Origin: an uncultured Clostridia bacterium
Lineage (GTDB): Bacteria > Bacillota > Clostridia > Christensenellales > CAG-314
Assembly (NCBI GenBank): GCA_934177025.1
Contig: CAKPPA010000055.1
Location: 1-7,250, forward strand
Length of the DNA stretch: 7,250 nucleotides
Direction of reading: 5' to 3'
The notes under the pieces are model-generated. The model did not search any database. It saw nothing but the letters and a program-made list of their open reading frames with translations, and was not told the DNA's origin. Made by a program: the position numbers and the translations under genes. Of the stretch, positions 1 through 5,315 are shown piece after piece. The first letter of the stretch is position 1. The number at the start of each line of letters is the position of its first letter.

Positions 1-174
1 GATCAGTTGTATCAAAAAATGAAAAAGAACAAGTTGTACAAAGCGACAAACGCAGTTACGTGGACTTGCGGCAATTGCGGGCATACGGAAACTTCCAAAG
101 CCGCATGGGAACATTGTCCACTGTGCCACGCCCCGAAAGGCGCTGTAAAAATTCCGAATGAAGAACAAAATTAA
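1..174 (+). CDS. Rubrerythrin, C-terminal rubredoxin-like domain (5' end outside the window)
   Basis: The reading frame is open from the first base and ends at TAA 172-174, giving the last 57 residues of a protein. It contains two CxxC-type knuckles, W-T-C-G-N-C-G-H near residues 21-28 and C-P-L-C near 39-42, followed by A-P-K-G. This is the rubredoxin-like Fe(SCys)4 site that ends rubrerythrins, and the spacing of about 12 residues between the knuckles fits rubrerythrin better than free-standing rubredoxin. Rubrerythrins are cytoplasmic diiron peroxidases that reduce hydrogen peroxide in anaerobes, with the rubredoxin site passing electrons to the diiron centre. The ferritin-like diiron domain should lie left of the window and cannot be verified. 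A strong terminator follows 22 bases downstream, so this is the last gene of its transcript. A short stand-alone rubredoxin-like protein is a less likely alternative. Confidence 0.85.
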   Translation, partial: DQLYQKMKKNKLYKATNAVTWTCGNCGHTETSKAAWEHCPLCHAPKGAVKIPNEEQN

Positions 175-195
175 TTTTTTACCCGAAGTTTTAGC

Positions 196-226
196 GGCGG
201 ATTTATTTTAAATCCGCCCTTTTCTT
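196..226 (+). terminator. Rho-independent terminator after the rubrerythrin gene
   Basis: A perfect 9-bp stem, GGCGGATTT (196-204) with AAATCCGCC (210-218), encloses the loop ATTTT. A pyrimidine-rich, T-rich tract runs to about 238. It lies 22 bases after the rubrerythrin stop codon and separates that gene from the aldo/keto reductase. Confidence 0.9.
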
Positions 227-340
227 TTCCCTTTTTTCTATCGCATTGCCCCGCGAATTTTTTCCTTTTCGCCTTTTAACTCCCTACAGCAATCCTTTTT
301 TAGGAAGAAACAAAATACCACTGAAAAAGCATTCCCAAAT

Positions 341-371
341 TTGAAAAAAGATGCTAGACTTAGCATAGAAC
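341..371 (+). promoter_or_regulatory. Putative promoter and operator dyad of the aldo/keto reductase gene
   Basis: A TTGAAA element (341-346) is followed by a perfect inverted repeat, ATGCTA-GACT-TAGCAT (351-366). A possible -10 element TAGAAC (366-371; 4 of 6 consensus bases) gives a 19-bp spacer. A long spacer with a central dyad is the arrangement of MerR-family activated promoters. No better -10 at normal spacing was found: at 17 bp it would be CATAGA. The dyad is seen directly; the promoter assignment and the regulator type are inference. Confidence 0.45.
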
Positions 372-399
372 CTAGTTTTATCGCTCGAAGGGAGGAAAT

Positions 400-1428
400 A
401 TGGAGTACGCAATTCTCGGAAAAACCGGTTTAAAAATTTCACGAATCGGGTTCGGCGGCATTCCGATTCAGCGCGTCGCTGAAGAAACCGCCATTGACAC
501 CCTTTTGTACGCTTTTCAAAAAGGCGTTAACTTTATCGATACGGCACGTGGGTACGGAATTTCCGAAACTTACATCGGAAAAGCCCTGAAGCAAACCGAC
601 AAACGAATTTACGTGGCAACGAAAGCCCCTGCCTTAACAAAGGACGACATGCAAAAGGCCGTAGAACTTTCCTTTCAAACCATGCGAACCGATTACATCG
701 ACTTGTACCAAATTCATAACATCACTACTTTGGAGAATTTGAAAAAGGCGTTCGGGAGCAACGGTTCCGTAGAAGCTTTGGAAGAAGCCAAGCACCAAGG
801 CAAAATCGGGCATATTGGCATTACGTCGCACAAAATGGACATTTTGTTTTATGCTTTGGAACATTTTGCGGATAGGTTTGAAAGCATTATGTATCCTTAC
901 AATATCGTGGAACGACAGGCGGCCGATTTGTTCCGCTTGTGTGCCGAAAAAAATATCGGCGTGCTTGCCATGAAACCGCTGGGCGGAGGAAACCTGAACG
1001 AAACCACCCTTGCCATGAAGTTTATTATGCAAAACCCTCATATTACGGCGGCGATTCCCGGAATGGCAAACCGACAGGAAGTCGATGAGGACACACGCAT
1101 CGACAACTCCCCTTTGACCGAACAGGAACAGGCTACTTGCGAACGCTTACGCTTGGAACTCGGAAACGACTTTTGCCGACGTTGCGGATACTGTGCACCA
1201 TGCACGGCAGGCATCGATATCCCCGTGATGTTTACCATGTACAACTACTTGGAACGCTATCATTTAAAGGATTGGGCATCGCAACGCTACTTTGCCAATG
1301 CAAAAACAGCTAAAGACTGCATTGACTGCGGACTTTGCGAAACGAGATGCCCTTACCAACTGCCGATTCGTAAAAAATTGCATCAAGTGGCAATTGCGTT
1401 CGGGGAAATCCCTAACTCCGACAAATAG
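400..1428 (+). CDS. Aldo/keto reductase with C-terminal ferredoxin-type Fe-S cysteine motifs
   Basis: The 342-residue protein begins with an aldo/keto reductase TIM barrel (about residues 1-245). The expected catalytic tetrad is visible: D47 in F-I-D-T-A, Y52, K75 in A-T-K, and H106 in Q-I-H-N. The C-terminal part (about 255-342) adds C259-x2-C262-x2-C265-x2-C268 and C307-x2-C310-x2-C313-x3-C317-P. These are ferredoxin-type ligand sets that could hold two [4Fe-4S] clusters. Family members with this tail are cytoplasmic oxidoreductases of mostly unknown substrate, common in anaerobes; the clusters may link NAD(P)H-dependent carbonyl reduction to other electron carriers. The ATG at 400 follows the ribosome binding site AAGGGAGG (388-395), and the N-terminus M-E-Y-A-I-L-G-K-T-G-L fits the family. 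The gene is monocistronic, between its own promoter region and a strong terminator. The family call is firm; substrate and partner are unknown. Confidence 0.95.
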   Translation: MEYAILGKTGLKISRIGFGGIPIQRVAEETAIDTLLYAFQKGVNFIDTARGYGISETYIGKALKQTDKRIYVATKAPALTKDDMQKAVELSFQTMRTDYIDLYQIHNITTLENLKKAFGSNGSVEALEEAKHQGKIGHIGITSHKMDILFYALEHFADRFESIMYPYNIVERQAADLFRLCAEKNIGVLAMKPLGGGNLNETTLAMKFIMQNPHITAAIPGMANRQEVDEDTRIDNSPLTEQEQATCERLRLELGNDFCRRCGYCAPCTAGIDIPVMFTMYNYLERYHLKDWASQRYFANAKTAKDCIDCGLCETRCPYQLPIRKKLHQVAIAFGEIPNSDK

Positions 1429-1492
1429 CCGTTGCCGTTCCTACGTTGTTTGGTAATTTACGCAAAAGGAAAGGCAAAACAAACGAAAAAGG

Positions 1493-1521
1493 AAAAGTCC
1501 GGTACTTGACCGGACTTTTTT
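1493..1521 (+). terminator. Bidirectional terminator after the aldo/keto reductase gene
   Basis: An 11-bp perfect stem, AAAAGTCCGGT (1493-1503) with ACCGGACTTTT (1509-1519), has the loop ACTTG and runs into TTTTTT (1516-1521). The complement also ends in TTTT followed by more T-rich sequence, so it can stop transcripts arriving from the convergent exonuclease gene on the minus strand. Confidence 0.9.
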
Positions 1522-1559
1522 GCTGCAAAAAACCTAACTAGTTGTTCCGTCGCGAATTG

Positions 1560-1589
1560 AAAAGTAACGTGCGCTACTACTTTACTTTT
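1560..1589. repeat. Inverted repeat in the convergent intergenic spacer
   Basis: Perfect 8-bp arms AAAAGTAA (1560-1567) and TTACTTTT (1582-1589) flank 14 bases in the spacer between two convergent genes. It may act as an extra weak terminator hairpin. The long loop and low GC content make this uncertain. Confidence 0.35.
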
Positions 1590-1660
1590 GCTAAAAATGC
1601 ACCGAACGAAATTTTGTAAAAACGCTTTTGACGTTAAGTTTGAATTTTTTTACTGAAACG

Positions 1661-1682
1661 AAAAAAAGGAGTTACTCCCCTT
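1661..1682 (-). terminator. Probable terminator hairpin overlapping the exonuclease stop codon
   Basis: On the minus strand the sequence AAGGGGAG-TAA-CTCCTTTT forms an 8-bp stem (two G-U pairs) whose three-base loop is the TAA stop codon, followed by a run of seven T. The hairpin is compact, and its overlap with the stop codon is unusual. The stronger bidirectional terminator at 1493-1521 provides a back-up. Confidence 0.5.
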
Positions 1683-2649
1683 CCTTTCGCTGCGTACCGC
1701 TTTCCGCTAAATTTTGAAAATCGGCGTAATCCAAAATATGAATTTCCTTGCCGCTTTCCGCTAGTTTACGCAAATACTGCATGCGGTTTTTATCCATATC
1801 CTTATGATTTGCTTCCGTAATGTAAAAATCGCTTTTTCCGATTTTTGCCGTATACGTGCCGCCCAACCGATAAATTTGAGTAAGAATTTCGCGAATTTGC
1901 TCCTCCTCGCCGCATTCCAACCCGCGCGACACGGACACGTTTTTACCCTGCCAAATGCCTCCCCGTGCGGGAGTTAACCCTTTTAATATTTCTTCCGTGC
2001 GTAATTTCGCCTGACGCAACAACGTTTTTTTGCCGATTTGCCCCAACAACGAAACCGTACAAGTGCGTTCATAATTACGATTTCTGCCGGCACGGATTGC
2101 ATACTTCTCCAAAAGCCCCGGCCAATTGCAACCGGTTTGTTCGATAAGATACTGCAACGTACGCAAAGATACCCAAGCGTCCTCGTCGGAACGATGTTGT
2201 TCGAACTGCACACCGATTTCTGCCGCAATTTTATCCAGCCCGCGCACGTTTTTTTCCCCCTTAAACATGCGAAACAACAACTGTGTGCAGTAGTAAGTGA
2301 AATCAATGCTCGGAAGGCGATAGCGTTTGCAGGCTTCGTTTAACATGTGCACGTCGCTATCGACGGCATGCCCGATGACAATCGTTTGCGGATCCGTCAA
2401 AAGTGCTTTTAAGCGCGGATACGTTGCTTTAAAATCCGGAGACCGTTTGATTTGCTCCGAATCCAAATGCAAGTCTATTCCGACGTTCGGACGAGTGCCG
2501 TTTAAATTGTATTTGCATTTCGGATTAATCCAAATGTTTTCCTTGTGCAACACATGGAAATTTTCATCGGCAATTACAACGCCTACACTGCAAATGCTGG
2601 AAGGCAAATAACCGTTCGCCGCTTCGATGTCAAAAGCCAAATATTTCAT
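1672..2649 (-). CDS. DEDDh-family 3'-5' exonuclease with C-terminal BRCT-like domain
   Basis: The 325-residue protein starts M-K-Y-L-A-F-D-I-E-A. Residues 1-175 form a DnaQ/RNase T-type exonuclease fold: Exo I D7 and E9, Exo II G93-H94 with D99 and L103, Exo III H152 with D157-A158. All five DEDDh metal and catalytic residues are present, so it should be active on DNA or RNA 3' ends. Residues about 225-318 resemble a BRCT domain: G-K-N-V-S-V-S near 235-241, L-G-G-T-Y near 262-266, then K-L-A-E-S-G-K and a closing hydrophobic D-Y-A-D-F. The ATG at 2649 (plus position) is preferred over an in-frame GTG at 2667 because it gives the family-typical N-terminus. Neither start has a convincing ribosome binding site. 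An upstream small ORF overlaps the start, suggesting translational coupling. It is convergent with the aldo/keto reductase. A role in repair or RNA trimming is plausible but unproven. Confidence 0.88.
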   Translation of the reverse strand: MKYLAFDIEAANGYLPSSICSVGVVIADENFHVLHKENIWINPKCKYNLNGTRPNVGIDLHLDSEQIKRSPDFKATYPRLKALLTDPQTIVIGHAVDSDVHMLNEACKRYRLPSIDFTYYCTQLLFRMFKGEKNVRGLDKIAAEIGVQFEQHRSDEDAWVSLRTLQYLIEQTGCNWPGLLEKYAIRAGRNRNYERTCTVSLLGQIGKKTLLRQAKLRTEEILKGLTPARGGIWQGKNVSVSRGLECGEEEQIREILTQIYRLGGTYTAKIGKSDFYITEANHKDMDKNRMQYLRKLAESGKEIHILDYADFQNLAESGTQRKEGE

Positions 2650-2806
2650 ACCGTTTAAAAGTATCACGCAAATTCGAATCCGTCAATTTTCTCCACACGA
2701 GTTTTGCTATTTTGTAAAACTTTTCTTTTATGCAAGTAAAAAATTCGCTTTTTCGTGCGGGGCCATACAGGGTTTTGGGATCGAAAAATGCTTCGCTTCG
2801 TGCCAT
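2630..2806 (-). CDS. Small basic protein (58 aa), unrecognised, overlapping the exonuclease start
   Basis: This ATG-initiated minus-strand ORF begins M-A-R-S-E-A-F-F-D-P and ends K-R-Y-E-I-F-G-F with TGA at 2632-2630. A good ribosome binding site, GGAAAGGGG, lies 8 bases before the ATG. The product is rich in Lys, Arg, Phe and Tyr (for example F-Y-K-I-A-K-L-V-W-R-K-L near residues 31-42), could form a basic amphipathic helix, and has no clear membrane span or signal peptide. The stop lies 20 bases inside the exonuclease gene in another frame, and that gene lacks its own ribosome binding site, so this ORF may be a coupling leader or a real small gene. It lies 126 bases after the ABC permease with no clear terminator between. 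I recognise no family. Chance openness of a short ORF is possible. Confidence 0.42.
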   Translation of the reverse strand: MARSEAFFDPKTLYGPARKSEFFTCIKEKFYKIAKLVWRKLTDSNLRDTFKRYEIFGF

Positions 2807-2890
2807 ACCGCTAGCCCCTTTCCTGACAACGGCATTTTTTTCCTTTGCGTTTGTCGGAATGTCGTTTGTTTTAATTGGTAAGGCGGTCAG

Positions 2891-2912
2891 GGAATTTACG
2901 CAACCGAATTCC
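2891..2912. repeat. Weak inverted repeat after the ABC permease gene
   Basis: Six-bp arms GGAATT (2891-2896) and AATTCC (2907-2912) flank ten bases, 21 bases beyond the permease stop codon. No T-run follows on the minus strand, so it is not a convincing terminator. Transcription may read on into the small ORF and exonuclease gene. Confidence 0.25.
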
Positions 2913-2932
2913 ACACTTTGTTGCAGTCTGCC

Positions 2933-3823
2933 TTAAGCCTTCTTCTTTTTGTAAACGTTGAGTACTACGTAAATTCCAAGAAGGAGTAAAACCGCCCCAA
3001 ACAGAATCAGGTACATCGTCGGTATACTTACCGCATTCCCGAAAAAGTACAAATTGCAATCCATGGAATCCCTTACTGCGGAAACAACCTCCGCCGAAAC
3101 ACCTTGCTTTTGCATTTCCGAAAATGCTCCTTGCATGGCGTGGTTCCGCATCAAGGACGTTCCGTACGTCCCCGGCAAAAACGCCAAAAGTTTTTGCAAT
3201 CCCTCCCCAAATGCCGAAATCGGCATATAGGCTCCGCAGAAAAACCCGTAACTTGCACTGATCATTGTGCCGACGGCAGATATTTGCCCCTGCGTCGTTA
3301 GGAAAAAATTGATAAGTGACGAAAGTGCCGTTCCAAACAACACCAACAGCAAAATATCCAAAAACAACAGTAGTACGTCCGTAAACGACAAATACCACCC
3401 TACACACGCTACGTAAATTAGGCTGATGCCTGCCGCAACAAAACAAATGAGTAGCGTTGAAATCAGCGTTGACAAGTAGTAGCTTATGGAAAGCACGGAG
3501 GCTTTGACGGGAGTGATGCGAAAATCGTTTATTGTGCCGTTTGCCTTATCCTGCACCATTAAAAAATTGGAACAAAACGCAACGGTGACGCAGGAAACCG
3601 CCAAAATAGACGACATTAACTGGCTTCCAACGAGTCCGTTTAAAAGCCCGTCGGAAATCATTACCGTTTCGGGCAAAAATTTCTTAAAATTATCCAAATA
3701 AATGCCGCCCAAAAAGGTGACGTACAGCAAAAGTAATATTGCAGGAGTAATGAGGGATGCAAAAAACATTCCCTTATCCTTAAAAAACAATTTGATATTT
3801 CGTTTTAACAAAATTCTAATCAT
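2933..3823 (-). CDS. ABC-2 type transporter permease
   Basis: The 296-residue integral membrane protein is the transmembrane half of an ABC exporter. Hydrophobic spans lie at about residues 20-42, 62-90, 108-138, 147-175, 183-205 and 269-291, the six-helix pattern of ABC-2 permeases of the DrrB type. After span 2 the motif N-G-T-I-N-D-F-R-I-T-P-V matches the cytoplasmic coupling region of this family, and R-N-H-A-M-Q-G (226-232) lies in the usual loop before the last span. The protein ends in K-K-K-K-A, a positively charged cytoplasmic tail. The ATG at 3823 follows GGGGAGG seven bases upstream. That site directly abuts the stop codon of the ATPase gene, only 13 bases away, so the two are co-transcribed and probably translationally linked. 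The substrate cannot be told; drugs, peptides or lipids are typical for the family. Confidence 0.92.
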   Translation of the reverse strand: MIRILLKRNIKLFFKDKGMFFASLITPAILLLLYVTFLGGIYLDNFKKFLPETVMISDGLLNGLVGSQLMSSILAVSCVTVAFCSNFLMVQDKANGTINDFRITPVKASVLSISYYLSTLISTLLICFVAAGISLIYVACVGWYLSFTDVLLLFLDILLLVLFGTALSSLINFFLTTQGQISAVGTMISASYGFFCGAYMPISAFGEGLQKLLAFLPGTYGTSLMRNHAMQGAFSEMQKQGVSAEVVSAVRDSMDCNLYFFGNAVSIPTMYLILFGAVLLLLGIYVVLNVYKKKKA

Positions 3824-3836
3824 TTCGCCGCCTCCC

Positions 3837-4733
3837 CTAAAGCGTTTTGCCCGTTATCGCAAGAAACACGTCGTCCATGTTGCCTTTCGTGATTTCGTAA
3901 TCTACAAAAACTTCCGGATGTTTTAGGATGAGTGCCGTTGCTGCGGCGGTGTTCGGCACGGAAAGACGATACGCATGACTCATGCGCTCATAGTCCGCAC
4001 CTAGTTTTTTTACATCCGCTTCCTGCTCCGTGTAGAGCGTGATATAATCGCCGCTGTAGGCGTTTTTCAATTCCAACGGCGTGCCCTGTGCCGCAATTTT
4101 GCCACCGTCGATTATGACAACAGAATCCGCATCGGCGGCTTCCTCCATGTAATGCGTGGTTAACAACACGGTTAAGCGACGTTCCTTTTGTAAATCGGAA
4201 ACGACGCGCCACAACCTTTGCCGCGTTTGCGGATCGAGTCCTGTCGTAGGTTCGTCCAAAATGAGGATTTTCGGCTGATGCAATAGCGCACGCGCAATGT
4301 CGATGCGCCGACGCTGCCCGCCCGAAAGTTTACCTACGGGACGTTTTAATAAATCGCCGAAATCAAGGAGTTCCGTTAGTTCGGTTAGCCTTTTTTGAAA
4401 CGCCGCACCGACAATTCCGTACAACGCCGCGCGGCTTTCCAAATTGTCGTACACCGAAAGCGCGGAATCCAACACGGAGGACTGAAACACCACACCGATT
4501 TCCCGCTTGATGACGTCCGTTCCGTGATCGAGGTCATGCCCGTCGATGACGACTTTACCGCTATCCTTGGATAATTGCCCGCACAGGATATGAATCGTAG
4601 TGGATTTACCTGCCCCGTTCACCCCAAGGAAAGCAAACAATTCGCCCTCTTTCACGCAAAAACTCAAATCCTGCACGGCTTTGACTTCCCCGAAGGATTT
4701 GTTTAAGCGTTCGATTTGAATCATTTCATTCAT
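3837..4733 (-). CDS. ABC transporter ATP-binding protein (DrrA/CcmA-like)
   Basis: The 298-residue cytoplasmic ATPase powers the adjacent ABC-2 permease. All nucleotide-binding motifs are present: Walker A G-V-N-G-A-G-K-S-T (37-45), Q-loop Q84, signature L-S-G-G-Q (136-140), Walker B I-L-I-L-D with catalytic E161, D-loop G-L-D (165-167) and H-loop H194. The tail (about 225-298) ends in M-D-D-V-F-L-A-I-T-G, typical of the DrrA family of drug and antibiotic exporters. The ATG at 4733 is chosen because GGAG stands 8 bases upstream and the N-terminus then fits the family; the frame stays open further upstream to 4799, but without a ribosome binding site. It is the first gene of a two-gene exporter operon, behind an extended -10 promoter and a long structured leader. 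The export role is secure at family level; the substrate is unknown. Confidence 0.94.
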   Translation of the reverse strand: MNEMIQIERLNKSFGEVKAVQDLSFCVKEGELFAFLGVNGAGKSTTIHILCGQLSKDSGKVVIDGHDLDHGTDVIKREIGVVFQSSVLDSALSVYDNLESRAALYGIVGAAFQKRLTELTELLDFGDLLKRPVGKLSGGQRRRIDIARALLHQPKILILDEPTTGLDPQTRQRLWRVVSDLQKERRLTVLLTTHYMEEAADADSVVIIDGGKIAAQGTPLELKNAYSGDYITLYTEQEADVKKLGADYERMSHAYRLSVPNTAAATALILKHPEVFVDYEITKGNMDDVFLAITGKTL

Positions 4734-4761
4734 GTAATCTTCTCCGAAAATACTACTCCGA

Positions 4762-4780
4762 CGGGTTTTACAAAAACCCG
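4762..4780. repeat. Perfect inverted repeat just upstream of the ABC ATPase gene
   Basis: Eight-bp arms CGGGTTTT (4762-4769) and AAAACCCG (4773-4780) are separated by three bases, 28 bases upstream of the ATPase start. In the mRNA this would be a stable hairpin just before the ribosome binding site, without a T-run. On DNA it could be a repressor operator. Confidence 0.6.
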
Positions 4781-4794
4781 CAAGCACAGTCCTT

Positions 4795-4824
4795 AACAAA
4801 ATTTTTTCAAAAATTAATTTTGTT
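4795..4824. repeat. Inverted repeat in the ABC operon leader
   Basis: Perfect 9-bp arms AACAAAATT (4795-4803) and AATTTTGTT (4816-4824) flank 12 bases. The repeat is all AT apart from one pair, and it is the middle one of three repeats inside the putative leader. Confidence 0.5.
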
Positions 4825-4858
4825 TTTCCTACTCGCTGCCTTTTGTTTTATGCCGTTT

Positions 4859-4896
4859 TTTTGTAACATCCCCGACAAAGCAATGACGTTACAAAA
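4859..4896. repeat. Inverted repeat at the 5' end of the ABC operon leader
   Basis: Perfect 9-bp arms TTTTGTAAC (4859-4867) and GTTACAAAA (4888-4896) flank 20 bases. It begins about 10 bases downstream of the -10 element, so it could be a repressor site at the transcription start or the first stem of the leader RNA. Confidence 0.55.
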
Positions 4897-4905
4897 CATA
4901 AGATA

Positions 4906-4935
4906 ATTATAGCATATTTTATTTTGCTGTCACAA
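4906..4935 (-). promoter_or_regulatory. Extended -10 promoter of the ABC exporter operon
   Basis: On the minus strand a perfect TATAAT (4911 to 4906) is preceded by TGC, forming the extended -10 element TGnTATAAT. Upstream, TTGTGA (4935-4930, 18-bp spacer) or GTGACA (4933-4928, 16-bp spacer) can serve as the -35. Transcription would start near 4899, giving a leader of about 165 nt before the ATPase start at 4733. Confidence 0.7.
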
Positions 4936-4946
4936 GGGCTAAAACA

Positions 4947-4964
4947 TTTTTTTGCGCAAAAAAA
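4947..4964. repeat. 18-bp perfect palindrome (T7-GCGC-A7)
   Basis: Seven T (4947-4953), GCGC (4954-4957) and seven A (4958-4964) form a perfect palindrome. It overlaps a second stem, CGCAA (4955-4959) with TTGCG (4966-4970), which is followed by six T. On the plus strand that stem looks like a weak terminator. Confidence 0.6.
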
Positions 4965-4970
4965 ATTGCG

Positions 4971-4996
4971 TTTTTTACCTGCTTTTCGGTAAAAAA
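4971..4996. repeat. Inverted repeat TTTTTTACC / GGTAAAAAA
   Basis: Perfect 9-bp arms (4971-4979 and 4988-4996) flank the 8-base loop TGCTTTTC. It abuts the preceding palindromes and is followed directly by the small dyad AGTAC-T-GTACT (4996-5006). Confidence 0.55.
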
Positions 4997-5250
4997 GTAC
5001 TGTACTAAGCTTGGAATCGCCCCACTCGTTTTCGAGATTCGCCATTTGCATATTACCTATACATAACAATCTCTTTTATTCTGCTTTATGAATGCTTTTC
5101 CTTAGCCCTCTTTCGTATCCTACGTACTTAACAATATGTTGCCTAAATCCGCAAAACGACGAGTAGCCGACGGTTTGTAACTTATTTGCTAACGCGAATG
5201 ATTTGGAAAAGCACCAAATTTCATTGAAACCGAATTCCAAAAATAGCGGG

Positions 5251-5279
5251 TAGAAATTTTTATATTTTTGATGTATAAT
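5251..5279 (+). promoter_or_regulatory. Promoter of the ClbS-like gene
   Basis: A perfect -10 TATAAT (5274-5279) follows a weaker -35 TAGAAA (5251-5256; 4 of 6 consensus bases) at the ideal 17-bp spacing. The start site near 5286 would leave a leader of about 30 bases. Confidence 0.65.
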
Positions 5280-5301
5280 ACAAAAAAGATTATCGGCATT
5301 T

Positions 5302-5310
5302 AAGAGGTGA
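5302..5310 (+). promoter_or_regulatory. Ribosome binding site that fixes the TTG start at 5316
   Basis: AAGAGGTGA (5302-5310) matches the anti-Shine-Dalgarno end of 16S rRNA at eight of nine bases, and five T separate it from TTG 5316-5318. The in-frame GTG at 5307 lies inside this site and so cannot be the start. Confidence 0.8.
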
Positions 5311-5315
5311 TTTTT

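Larger units (their letters stand above)
4936..5250. other. Intergenic region without a supported gene
   Basis: About 315 bases lie between the divergent promoters of the ABC operon and the ClbS-like gene. The left part (4947-5007) is a cluster of palindromes. The right part holds a short hairpin, CTCG-TTTT-CGAG (5028-5039). On the minus strand a frame is open over 5076-5372, but it has no ribosome binding site or recognised domain. No tRNA or known riboswitch pattern was recognised. Confidence 0.6.

Noticed and set aside
634..1041. A 135-codon minus-strand ORF inside the aldo/keto reductase gene
   Set aside because: It is antisense to a strongly conserved coding frame, shows no domain, and is best explained as a shadow.
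2707..2833. Minus-strand ATG preceded by AAAGGA (M-P-L-S-G-K-G-L...), a 35-codon ORF upstream of the small ORF
   Set aside because: Short, in another frame overlapping the better-supported 58-codon ORF, and with no recognisable pattern; the binding site may be chance in an A-rich stretch.
2871..3446. A 191-codon minus-strand ORF overlapping the ABC permease in another frame
   Set aside because: The permease frame has clear membrane spans and family motifs; the alternative frame shows none and is a shadow.
4734..4799. N-terminal extension of the ABC ATPase by 22 residues
   Set aside because: No ribosome binding site lies before the upstream start, and ATG 4733 has GGAG at the right distance and the family-typical N-terminus.
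4848..5069. A 73-codon minus-strand ORF across the ABC promoter
   Set aside because: It uses a TTG start without a ribosome binding site and runs through the extended -10 promoter and the palindromes; not counted as a gene, though its first part is noted as an unexplained stretch.
2902..5238. The 11-mer AACCGAATTCC occurs at 2902-2912 and 5228-5238
   Set aside because: Two copies of an 11-mer are expected by chance in a window of this size, and the flanks do not match.
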